64,000 bases of DNA from Spirosoma linguale DSM 74 (GTDB taxonomy: Bacteria; Bacteroidota; Bacteroidia; Cytophagales; Spirosomataceae): contig CP001769.1 of NCBI GenBank assembly GCA_000024525.1, positions 744,001 through 808,000 of the forward strand. Reading direction: 5' to 3'. This document shows positions 43,495-51,130 of the stretch, in pieces. Position 1 is the stretch's first letter; the number at the start of each line of letters is the position of its first letter. The notes beneath the pieces are model-generated. The model was given only the letters and a program-made list of their open reading frames with translations. It was not told the origin of the DNA and did no database searches. The position numbers and the translations under genes were made by a program.

Positions 43495-44106
43495 CTAAGT
43501 CTTTAAGGTCAAATACATTCGGCAGATTAAAACTACTGTTGAGATTAGCATAAGAGATATTAGAGAATAGTATAATATATAAGTTTTTATATCTAAATAT
43601 AGTCGTATAAAAAAAGCGAAATAAGAGGGGACTTTATTATGAAATTCTTTTCTATACTTCCAAGTTGATAATTCATAGTCAACTTGCGTGTGATTTAACT
43701 CGTACTTGTTTAAGATTTCATCGTAGTTTTTTTCTATTACGTCAAAATCGTCATTGTTAAAATCGTTTTGATTTAGAATTTTTTGAATTCTAAGACAAAG
43801 TGGGCTAAGTTCAAGAGCACATTTATGAAACAGATATGCTTTAAGCGAGTAATCTTTAGATCCGTCAACAAGGCTAATTATTAATATAAATAATGAGGCA
43901 ATTGAGCCTATTAATCCAAAAAGATCTTTTAGGTTGTCATTGGGAGCTACTGATAAGTAAAGTGATAGCGCTATTGTTAATGCAGATATTCCAGAAACGC
44001 TGTATGTGGACAATGACTGTAGTCGTAGATTTCTTCTATAAGCTTCTAGACGAGCATTTCGTGTGGCAAAAGCCTTTTTATATAATAGTTCAAAAGATTC
44101 TTTCAT
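43495..44106 (-). CDS. SLATT-domain membrane protein (predicted effector)
   Basis: 203 aa. A basic amphipathic N-terminus (RNARLEAYRRNLRLQSL) precedes a two-helix hairpin at about 34-54 and 61-81, then DGSKDYSLKAYLFHKCALEL, the hallmark order of SLATT domains. A long helical cytoplasmic part and a third hydrophobic segment (about 172-196) follow. SLATT proteins are predicted pore-forming effectors in nucleotide- or RT-linked conflict systems. It is transcribed after the RT gene, separated by a structured 140-bp spacer. Its ATG comes right after a stem and TTTT, leaving no room for a Shine-Dalgarno. AT-rich codon use unlike the neighbours points to transfer. Confidence 0.78.
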   Translation of the reverse strand: MKESFELLYKKAFATRNARLEAYRRNLRLQSLSTYSVSGISALTIALSLYLSVAPNDNLKDLFGLIGSIASLFILIISLVDGSKDYSLKAYLFHKCALELSPLCLRIQKILNQNDFNNDDFDVIEKNYDEILNKYELNHTQVDYELSTWKYRKEFHNKVPSYFAFFIRLYLDIKTYILYYSLISLMLISTVVLICRMYLTLKT

Positions 44107-44108
44107 AA

Positions 44109-44231
44109 AAGGGGGCTACTTAAGAAAATTCAAAGTATTCTCCAGCAATGGAGTATAAGCAATTATTATGCAAAATTACACCTACTCATGAATGAGTATG
44201 CCTTGAGCAAGCCAAGGAAAGTAGCCCCCTT
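44109..44231 (-). ncRNA. Structured RNA between RT and SLATT genes
   Basis: A perfect 13-bp stem (AAGGGGGCTACTT at 44109-44121, AAGTAGCCCCCTT at 44219-44231) encloses three hairpins: 44136-44157 (9-bp arms, one mismatch; 4-base loop GCAA on the plus strand, TTGC on the minus strand), 44183-44198 (TACTCA/TGAGTA) and 44201-44217 (CCTTG/CAAGG). In an AT-rich island such a GC-rich closing stem is unexpected. On the minus strand it lies 3' of the RT gene and 5' of the SLATT gene, and the stem is followed by TTTT. Possible roles are an RT template or primer RNA, a conditional terminator or an attenuator. The strand is inferred from the operon. Confidence 0.65.
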
Positions 44232-44248
44232 ACAATAATAAGGAAACT

Positions 44249-45634
44249 TTAATAATTTCCTATTAGCTCTTTTTCATCTTTTTCTAAACTTTTTAGATTC
44301 CGATCTCTATTGGCTTCAAATACATCGTTTATAAAATCATCCACATGATCGTCTTTTTCGCTTATGATCCCTCTATTAATTAACCAAAGCCGCTTTTTGT
44401 CCACACTGTCTATATTATTATAATTAGAAATGTAGTTACTTTTTAAGCCTTTGTATTTTACTTCATAATAAGCTCTGACTATACTTTTAAGTTCTTTAGG
44501 TTTCTTGTTTTCAAAATAGGACAATCGAATAAAAAATGATGATATGACGTTTTCTATTCTATATAATTGATTAATGTTATTCATCTCTTTATAGTGGAAT
44601 AACCAGCCATATCCCCTACTGCCATTTATAGCCCCAGTAATCTTTTCATTAAGATCATCAATAAAAGATGCAACAAAGGTATCTTCGTTTGCAAGCCAGT
44701 TAGGCCTAATAGGTTTGTTGTTAATTGCTTTTTGAAACCAAGTAATTTTTCCTGCAATTCTTTGTAAGAATTTTTGTACTCTTTTCTCTTGAATGGATAT
44801 AAATTCATTATTAATATGAAAGCCTAAATAATGAAATCCATCACAAATATTCCCTTGTGAACATTTATTGCCATTGGGTTCTAAAAAAAGTAACTCTAGT
44901 TTGTGTAATACTTCGCTGTATAAATCTAAATTATTAGATAATATTAGTATGTCATCTACATACCTAAAATATTTAATATCTTCTCTCATTCCATATAAAA
45001 TATCAAAATCTCTTAAATAAATCTCAGCTAGTATATTTGAAATTGAAATCCCTTGAGGAACACCAGCTTTGGGGATGTATTTTTCAACTTCAACTGATAG
45101 GCAGTCTTTTGGAACCGTAGGGTTTAATATAGCCTTTTTAACTAATAAATATAATGTTTCGGGCAAAATAGAATTAAGTATAGTGAATAATCTAGTATGA
45201 CTTAAGCTATCAAAAAAGCTTTTAATGTCAATTTTTATGTAGTAGGTAAAGGTATTGAGAGATAAAGTTTTGTTTACTTCATTTATATAGATTGAGGCAA
45301 CTTGTTTACGGACAGATTCTGTAAAGTATTCATGTAAAGCTATTTTAAGAGTAGCTAATACAAGTCTATCTCTAATTGTTGGAATTGAAATTAACCGAGG
45401 AAGCCGATCTCTCGATCTTATTCTTAACTCTTCTAGAAATGGTGAGAACTTATAAGAACCATTTAAAACTTTTGATAGAATCAAAGATATCTCTTCATTC
45501 TTTCTTGTGTTGAATACTTCTTGTGATACACGATCAATTCCTTTTGTCCTCTTTTTTGATATTTTTTCACGGTATAGTCTTAATAATAATTCCTCCTCGA
45601 AGTAAGTAGATAAATCAAACATACTTGCATCCAT
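44249..45634 (-). CDS. Stand-alone reverse transcriptase (defence/unknown-group type)
   Basis: 461 aa. RT core motifs: IDIKSFFDSLS (135-145, first catalytic Asp), GVPQGISISN (191-200), FRYVDDIL (223-230, the two catalytic Asp), and FHYLGF (267-272). The motif is YVDD rather than the YADD common in group II introns. No endonuclease domain and no intron RNA were seen nearby. The C-terminal 170 residues are a helical extension with no name I can give. First gene of the cassette, AT-rich (about 14 of 60 bases G or C at 44881-44940). It is probably an anti-phage RT making cDNA from a cognate RNA, coupled to the SLATT protein. Confidence 0.87.
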   Translation of the reverse strand: MDASMFDLSTYFEEELLLRLYREKISKKRTKGIDRVSQEVFNTRKNEEISLILSKVLNGSYKFSPFLEELRIRSRDRLPRLISIPTIRDRLVLATLKIALHEYFTESVRKQVASIYINEVNKTLSLNTFTYYIKIDIKSFFDSLSHTRLFTILNSILPETLYLLVKKAILNPTVPKDCLSVEVEKYIPKAGVPQGISISNILAEIYLRDFDILYGMREDIKYFRYVDDILILSNNLDLYSEVLHKLELLFLEPNGNKCSQGNICDGFHYLGFHINNEFISIQEKRVQKFLQRIAGKITWFQKAINNKPIRPNWLANEDTFVASFIDDLNEKITGAINGSRGYGWLFHYKEMNNINQLYRIENVISSFFIRLSYFENKKPKELKSIVRAYYEVKYKGLKSNYISNYNNIDSVDKKRLWLINRGIISEKDDHVDDFINDVFEANRDRNLKSLEKDEKELIGNY

Positions 45635-46074
45635 ATTTTATTTAAAAGCGATTTTAGGTTTGAAAAAAGATAATTTTTATTGGGTAAAGCCAATTTGAAT
45701 ATCTATTTCATTTATCCATTTTTTACTTATCCTAAATGGCTATATATAGTGATTACATCAATAGGTTCCCTTTTATGCACAAGATTATTTCGAGTTACTA
45801 TCATCGCTCTAAAATAGATCGTTCATCATTATCAGCCTGTTAATAATGCTTTTAGTTTAGTATAAACGAAACGGTTGAAAACCGTTCAAGGCTTCAAATA
45901 TAGCCATACCCTTACATAAGATATTACAGGCTTCTATATACCTTTCCCATACGGCAAATCAGATAAACTTGCTGGCGATGGACTCTTGCAGGAAATATCG
46001 CAGATTTCAATGTACCCCCTTGAGTTTTGTGTTGATCGTAAAATACAACTTTTATGTACATTTCGGGTTACACA
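45635..46074. other. AT-rich leader upstream of the RT gene
   Basis: 440 bp with no supported gene. It should hold the cassette promoter. Small hairpins are visible: ATTGG/CCAAT at 45679-45694 and AACGGTT/AACCGTT at 45870-45886 with loop GAA. An RT-associated non-coding RNA could lie here, but no large stem was found. Plus-strand frames that cross into the tRNA are spurious. Confidence 0.45.
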
Positions 46075-46111
46075 AAAAAACCCTCAAAACAAGCCGTTTT
46101 GAGGGTTTTTT
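46075..46111. terminator. Bidirectional terminator after tRNA-Arg
   Basis: AAAAAACCCTCAAAAC and GTTTTGAGGGTTTTTT form a 16-bp stem with loop AAGCC. A/T runs on both sides allow use in both directions. It starts 9 bp past the tRNA 3' end. Confidence 0.85.
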
Positions 46112-46120
46112 GATACTCTG

Positions 46121-46194
46121 TGCACTCGTAGGGATTCGAACCCCAAACCTCCTCATCCGTAGTGAGGTGCTCTATCCAATTGAGCTACGAATGC
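46121..46194 (-). tRNA. tRNA-Arg (anticodon ACG)
   Basis: 74 nt with a complete cloverleaf: acceptor GCATTCG/CGAGTGC (one T-G pair), D stem GCTC/GAGC, anticodon stem CCTCA/TGAGG with loop CTACGGA (anticodon ACG), T arm with GGTTCGAATCC, discriminator A. CCA is not encoded. The AT-rich RT island lies directly 3' of it. Confidence 0.95.
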
Positions 46195-46260
46195 ATTGCT
46201 ATGAAGCATTTCCCGTTGATTGGGAGTGCAAAAGTAGGCAGAAAAAAGACGCTTGTCAAT

Positions 46261-47058
46261 CTATTTGCCGGAAAAATTTGCTTTTCGCTTCATCAGGAAG
46301 GCACCAATACCCTCGGTCGCATCGGCAGAACGGCCTAGTTCGTCCTGATTGTCAGCTTCTTGTTCGAGCTGATGGCTCAGGTCAGAATAGAGCGATTCAT
46401 TCAAAACTTTTTTCATCTTACCAATGGCCAGGGTGGGCGCAGCGGCATAATAGCCCACAACGGTCTCGACAGCCTCGTCTAACTCAGCCACTGGTACCGA
46501 CTGGCTGACCAGTCCAATCCGGGCGGCTTCCGGACCATAAACGCGTCGGCCGGTGCTGCACAACTCGAAGGCGCGTTGTGGACCGATGAGCCGGGGCAGA
46601 AAGAATGTCGAGCCCGCATCGGGCATGAGGCCGATGTTGACGAAAATCTGGCTGAAATAGGCTTCGTCGGTGCAGATAACTACATCGCAGGCCAGTGCCA
46701 GCGAACAGCCCGCTCCGGCGGCTACACCATTGATGCGCCCGATTACGGGTTTCGCCAGGTTGCGGATAGCCTGAATCATGGGGTGGTAGGTTGTGCGGAG
46801 GGAGTCGCCAAGGGCAAGTTGACCACCCGAAGCGGCTGCCTGCATAACACCTTCTTTCAGATCGGCACCGGATGAAAACGCTTTGTCGCCCGCGCCCGTC
46901 AGCACAACAACACGAATTTGCGCGTCAGCACCGGTGGCTTCCATGGCGGCTGTAATATCGCGGATTAGTCCGGGACTGAGGGCATTGTATACGTGCGGAC
47001 GGTTGAGGGTTATCCGGCAAACAGCACCGCTGACATCATAAAGCAGATTTTCGTACAT
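46261..47058 (-). CDS. Enoyl-CoA hydratase/isomerase family (PaaG-like)
   Basis: 265 aa crotonase fold. Oxyanion-hole segments FSSGADLKEG and GVAAGAGCSLALACD. The catalytic region reads GLMPDAGSTFFLPRLIG; an Asp at this position, rather than Glu, is typical of PaaG and related isomerases that shift double bonds or rearrange ring CoA thioesters. No other phenylacetate genes are nearby, so the name is tentative. The C-terminal MKRKANFSGK is normal for the family. Confidence 0.87.
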   Translation of the reverse strand: MYENLLYDVSGAVCRITLNRPHVYNALSPGLIRDITAAMEATGADAQIRVVVLTGAGDKAFSSGADLKEGVMQAAASGGQLALGDSLRTTYHPMIQAIRNLAKPVIGRINGVAAGAGCSLALACDVVICTDEAYFSQIFVNIGLMPDAGSTFFLPRLIGPQRAFELCSTGRRVYGPEAARIGLVSQSVPVAELDEAVETVVGYYAAAPTLAIGKMKKVLNESLYSDLSHQLEQEADNQDELGRSADATEGIGAFLMKRKANFSGK

Positions 47059-47090
47059 GACGGAAAAGGGAGTACTTAATAAATAGAAAA

Positions 47091-47142
47091 CCAGCGACTG
47101 ATAAACGCCATATGTCAGGATATGGCGTTTATCAATCGCTGG
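47091..47142 (-). terminator. 23-bp hairpin with AAACGCCATAT core
   Basis: CCAGCGACTGATAAACGCCA at the start of the left arm pairs with the right arm over 23 bp with one mismatch, 6-base loop. It lies between the PAP2-like stop and the enoyl-CoA isomerase start. The inner stem is the same as at 42756 and 60071. Confidence 0.7.
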
Positions 47143-47160
47143 CGGTAAGTTACAAAAAAG

Positions 47161-47775
47161 CTAGATGAGCCAAACCACCGTCAGCAGACTGACCGTCAGC
47201 CCAAGTGCCAGACCGGCCAGAATCTGGGCGGGGTTGTGGGCGTTGAGCCGGAGCCGGGCGCTGGCTACAAAACCCGTCAGCATAACCAGCAGGAGCAGCG
47301 GGAAGAACAGGTCGGTGATGCTGAATTTAAGCATAAGGCCGCCAATAACGCCAACAACCCCCGCAATACCTACGCAATGCGCACTGATTTGCCAGGATAG
47401 ACTGATGAGGCCAACCAGCAGAATAGAAACGGCAATACTGGCAATGAGGGTGCCAACTTCGGGTGCCAGGCTCGACAGGCCCTGCATCTGGTAGGTGAAC
47501 AGGTAAGCCGTTATCGTGTAAACCAGAGCCGTCAGGAAGTAAGGTAACCGCCGGTCGGACAAGGTAGTCATCTTCAGATTTTTAACGTAGCCCGTGCGGA
47601 ACAGGTAATAGATCAGCAGGGTAGGGGTCATGAAGGTGCCGACAAAAATCAGGATCAGCAGGCTGAGTCGGAGGGAGACCGAAAATGCATCCAGCCCCAG
47701 TACGGCAGGTACCCGAAACAGCAACAGCGCAAACAGCAGCGTCGGCATCAGCAACGGATGAAAAACCGCCGACAT
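47161..47775 (-). CDS. PAP2-like multi-pass membrane protein, degenerate site
   Basis: 204 aa from the ATG at 47773-47775; an upstream TTG overlaps a repeat arm and was not used. About six transmembrane helices. SLSWQISAHCVGIAG and ARLRLNAHNPAQILAG recall motifs 2 and 3 of PAP2 lipid phosphatases, but motif 1 is reduced to LSDRRLPY and the final Asp is Gln. It may be a lipid-phosphate phosphatase relative that has lost or changed activity. It follows rpoN on the same strand. Confidence 0.65.
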   Translation of the reverse strand: MSAVFHPLLMPTLLFALLLFRVPAVLGLDAFSVSLRLSLLILIFVGTFMTPTLLIYYLFRTGYVKNLKMTTLSDRRLPYFLTALVYTITAYLFTYQMQGLSSLAPEVGTLIASIAVSILLVGLISLSWQISAHCVGIAGVVGVIGGLMLKFSITDLFFPLLLLVMLTGFVASARLRLNAHNPAQILAGLALGLTVSLLTVVWLI

Positions 47776-47797
47776 AAAATGAGCAAAACGGGTACTC

Positions 47798-47881
47798 AAT
47801 GGATAATGAATAATGTAAAATGAATAATTGTGTAAAAATACGCTCCAAGCCTATTGCATTTTACATTATCCATTATTCATT
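47798..47881. repeat. AT-rich inverted repeat downstream of rpoN
   Basis: Left arm 47798-47822 (AATGGATAATGAATAATGTA...) and right arm 47857-47881 are inverted copies in which two 7-base words, GATAATG and AATAATG, have swapped order. The element lies just after the rpoN stop. It could act as a terminator for rpoN or be a degenerate mobile repeat. Confidence 0.6.
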
Positions 47882-47883
47882 TT

Positions 47884-49335
47884 TTATAACTGTTTCCTCA
47901 GTCGCGCCACGGGTATATTCAACTGCTCGCGGTATTTGGCTACCGTTCGCCGGGCAATGTTGTAGCCGCGGTCGTTCAGGATTTTCTCAAGTTTGTCATC
48001 CGACAGCGGGTGAAGTTTGGGCTCGGCATCGATCAGATCTCTCAGAATGTTCTTCACCTCCCGGCTACTGACATCCTCGCCGGTATCGGTCGAGATACCC
48101 TCCGAGAAGAAATATTTGAGCGGATAGATGCCAAATTCGGTTTGAACTGCCTTGCTGTTAGCTACCCGCGACACCGTCGACACGTCCATGTCGATGAGCG
48201 TGGCAATGTCTTTGAGAATCATGGGCCGCAGCCGGGACTCATCGCCGGTCAGGAAGAAGTCATATTGATAACGCACAATGGCGTTCATGGTGCGGAGCAG
48301 GGTTTGCTGCCGTTGCTTGATGGCGTCGATGAACCACTTGGCCGCGTCGAGTTTCTGCTTAACGAATGAGACCGTTTCTTTCAGGTTCTTGTTCTGCTTT
48401 TTGTTGCTCTTGTCGTAGGTATCGAGCATATCAGCAAAGGAACGGCTGATGCGCAGTTCGGGCGCGTTTTTCGAATTCAGCGATAGTTCAAGTTTGCCGT
48501 TGTTGTTGGTCAGCAGAAAATCGGGAATGAGGTACTGTATATTTCCCGCTTCGCCCTCCATCGATCCGGGTTTGGGATTGAGCCGGATGATAATGTCGAT
48601 CACTTTTTTCAGCGACTCATCACTTATGTTGAGTCGGCGCTGAATTTTGTCGTAATGTTTTTTTGAAAATTCGTCGAAGAACTCGTCGATGATCCGGATT
48701 GCCAGGATGTTATAAGGGTCGGACTGGTCCTTGCGCCGGAGTTGCAGCAGCAGGCATTCGGGCAGGGAGCGGGCACCAATACCGGCCGGATCGAACGACT
48801 GGATTTTATGCAGCACATCCTCTACTTCTTCGGCATCGGTAAATACATTCTGGGAGAAGGCCAGATCGTTGACAATGGCCTGCACCGACCGGCGGATGTA
48901 GCCATCGGCCTCAATGCTGCCAATAAGCTGATAGCCAATGGTGCGCTGTTCCTCCGTTAGGTTCAGGTAGCCAAACTGCTGAAGCAGCGAGTCCATCAGG
49001 CTGGAACTAGTGGCCAGGGGCATATCCCGGTCTTCTTCCCCGTAATTGCCATCGCCCTGCATTTTATAGCCTGCGTAGTCTTCGTCCTGTATGTAGCCGT
49101 CGATGTCGAGGTCGTCGTCGCGGTCCTTAAAATCGTCAGTATCGTCGTAGGGGTCGTCATCCTCTTTCTGGTCAAACTCCTCGTCCATGCCCTCTTCCAG
49201 AGCTGGATTTATTTCCAGTTCTTCTTCAATACGGGTATCCAGTTCAGCGGTAGGTATCTGTAGCAGTTTGATGAACTGAATCTGCTGCGGGGAGAGCTTT
49301 TGCTGAAGCGATTGAGAAAGACTTAATTTCTGCAT
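47884..49335 (-). CDS. rpoN: RNA polymerase sigma-54 factor RpoN
   Basis: 483 aa. Gln-rich activator-interaction region I (LSLSQSLQQKLSPQQIQFIK), a strongly acidic region II (about residues 55-85), the core-binding domain (around 120-300), a central HTH, and the RpoN box near the C-terminus (ARRTVAKYREQL) that reads the -24 element. It directs polymerase to -24/-12 promoters and needs AAA activators; none is seen in this window. Single gene with its own upstream gap. Confidence 0.96.
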   Translation of the reverse strand: MQKLSLSQSLQQKLSPQQIQFIKLLQIPTAELDTRIEEELEINPALEEGMDEEFDQKEDDDPYDDTDDFKDRDDDLDIDGYIQDEDYAGYKMQGDGNYGEEDRDMPLATSSSLMDSLLQQFGYLNLTEEQRTIGYQLIGSIEADGYIRRSVQAIVNDLAFSQNVFTDAEEVEDVLHKIQSFDPAGIGARSLPECLLLQLRRKDQSDPYNILAIRIIDEFFDEFSKKHYDKIQRRLNISDESLKKVIDIIIRLNPKPGSMEGEAGNIQYLIPDFLLTNNNGKLELSLNSKNAPELRISRSFADMLDTYDKSNKKQNKNLKETVSFVKQKLDAAKWFIDAIKQRQQTLLRTMNAIVRYQYDFFLTGDESRLRPMILKDIATLIDMDVSTVSRVANSKAVQTEFGIYPLKYFFSEGISTDTGEDVSSREVKNILRDLIDAEPKLHPLSDDKLEKILNDRGYNIARRTVAKYREQLNIPVARLRKQL

Positions 49336-49487
49336 GGGTCGTACGGGCGTCTGTAGATAAGTGGGTTACGTTGAGCAGGGAGACATTGGCAAAAGTGCCC
49401 CTCACAATTATCAGGCCAATTTAATTAAAAAATGTTTTTCCTAACATGAATTTTCTGTAAAGTATCAACATGCTACCTTCGCATTTG

Positions 49488-51005
49488 ATGACGAACAAGC
49501 TTTATGACACTTCGCTAAGCCTGCTCACGGACCTTTATCAGGTAACGATGGCGTATGGCTACTGGAAAACTAAAACATCGGAAAAAGAGGCAGTGTTTAA
49601 CCTTTATTTTCGAAAAAATCCGTTTGGTGGTGGTTTCACTATCGCCTGTGGGCTGGCAAATGTGCTGGGCTACATCGAAAATTTCGGCTTCTCAAAAAAA
49701 GATCTGCGGTACCTCAGTACCCTGACGGGCAATGATGGCAAGCCCATGTTTGAGCCCGAATTCATGGACTATCTGGCCGATCTGAAGCTCACCTGCGACG
49801 TTGAGGCTATACCGGAAGGAACGGTTGTTTTTCCGAATGAACCCCTTATCCGCGTTCGTGGGCCTATTTTACAGTGTCAGTTGCTGGAAACACCACTGCT
49901 GAATCTTGTCAATTTTGAATCCCTGATTGCGACCAAAGCGGCCCGGCTCCGACTAGTGGTTGAGAATGATACGCTTCTGGAATTTGGCCTGCGTCGGGCG
50001 CAGGGGATCGACGGCGGCATGACGGCTAGCCGGGCTGCGTACATTGGCGGCTGCGATGCAACCTCTAACGTGCTGGCTGGTAAGCTGTACGACATTCCCG
50101 TTGGCGGGACGCACGCGCATAGCTGGGTGATGTCGTTTGCCGATGAACAGCAGGCGTTTGATGCCTACGCCGAGGTGCTGCCCAATAATGTAACCCTGCT
50201 TGTCGATACCTACGATAGTTTGCAGGGAGTGCGGCACGCCATCGAAACCGGGCGGAAACTGGTGCAGCGCGGGTATAAACTGGCCGCCATCCGGCTCGAC
50301 TCGGGCGATTTGGCTTACCTGAGTATCGAAGCCCGAAAACTGCTCGATGCCGCCGGTTTTGAGGATACGGGCATCGTGGCCAGCAACGACCTCGACGAAA
50401 CGATCATCAGCAGTCTGCGGCAACAGGGGGCAAAAATTAATATCTGGGGCGTTGGCACCAAGCTGGTGACGGCTTACGATCAACCCGCGCTGGGGGGCGT
50501 GTACAAACTGGCTGCCCTGCGCCAGGAACAGTCTGCCGAGGCCGTCAAAACGACAGAACAGGTCGACGCGCCCCGAACCAACGGCTGGGAATACAAAATG
50601 AAGCTTTCGGAACAGGCCATAAAAATTTCGACGCCCGGCATTCAGCAGGTACGTCGGTTTCGGGATGAGCAGGGCTTTGTGGCCGATATGATCTACGATA
50701 CCGAAAGTCTGGAGGGTTCGGCCAGCCAGGCAACCACGATGATTGACCCCCTCGACTTCACTAAACGCCGACGGTTTGAGGCAGATCGGCCGTACGAAGA
50801 TCTGCTGGTGCCGGTCGTGAAGTCGGGCAAACGGGTTTATGAGAGTCCGGATATTCATACGGTGCGCAAACGGGTACAAATCCAACTGGCCAACCTGCAT
50901 CCGGGCGTCAAGCGGTTCGTCAATCCGCATACGTACCCCGTAGGGCTAGAGAAAGGCTTACACGAACTGAAAACGAAACTGATCCTAAAGCTTCGCGAAG
51001 GCTAG
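49488..51005 (+). CDS. pncB: Nicotinate phosphoribosyltransferase
   Basis: 505 aa from the ATG at 49488; an ATG 18 bp earlier is also possible. Opens with LTDLYQVTMAYGYW, typical of the family, and carries GGTHAHSWVMSF, with the His that is phosphorylated to drive the reaction, and LDSGDLAYLS. It makes nicotinate mononucleotide from nicotinate and PRPP with ATP, for NAD salvage. nadE, the last NAD step, lies 10 kb away on the same strand. A hairpin repeat follows the stop. Confidence 0.95.
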   Translation: MTNKLYDTSLSLLTDLYQVTMAYGYWKTKTSEKEAVFNLYFRKNPFGGGFTIACGLANVLGYIENFGFSKKDLRYLSTLTGNDGKPMFEPEFMDYLADLKLTCDVEAIPEGTVVFPNEPLIRVRGPILQCQLLETPLLNLVNFESLIATKAARLRLVVENDTLLEFGLRRAQGIDGGMTASRAAYIGGCDATSNVLAGKLYDIPVGGTHAHSWVMSFADEQQAFDAYAEVLPNNVTLLVDTYDSLQGVRHAIETGRKLVQRGYKLAAIRLDSGDLAYLSIEARKLLDAAGFEDTGIVASNDLDETIISSLRQQGAKINIWGVGTKLVTAYDQPALGGVYKLAALRQEQSAEAVKTTEQVDAPRTNGWEYKMKLSEQAIKISTPGIQQVRRFRDEQGFVADMIYDTESLEGSASQATTMIDPLDFTKRRRFEADRPYEDLLVPVVKSGKRVYESPDIHTVRKRVQIQLANLHPGVKRFVNPHTYPVGLEKGLHELKTKLILKLREG

Positions 51006-51019
51006 TAACGTACCCGCAC

Positions 51020-51102
51020 GTACCCACGGTCTTTAGCCCGTGTTTTCATTTGAATAAAATACGCCTATCAGTAAAAAAACACGGGCTAAAGACCGTGGGT
51101 AC
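51020..51102. repeat. 27-bp perfect inverted repeat, GTACCCACGG family
   Basis: Left arm 51020-51046 and right arm 51076-51102 are perfectly complementary (GTACCCACGG outer ends, AGCCCGTG inner part), with a 29-base loop. The same outer decamer and arm layout recur at 55558-55637. It lies between pncB and the kinase-phosphatase gene. Confidence 0.85.
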
Positions 51103-51130
51103 AAGTACGTTTACGCCACTCATGTATTTT

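Noticed and set aside
44249..45634. Group II intron or retron
   Set aside because: No maturase or endonuclease domain, no domain V/VI-like RNA ends, and YVDD instead of YADD; no msr-msd-like pair of flanking inverted repeats right before the RT.
45969..46508. 179-codon plus-strand frame across tRNA-Arg
   Set aside because: It reads through a complete tRNA and its terminator and into the antisense of the enoyl-CoA isomerase gene.
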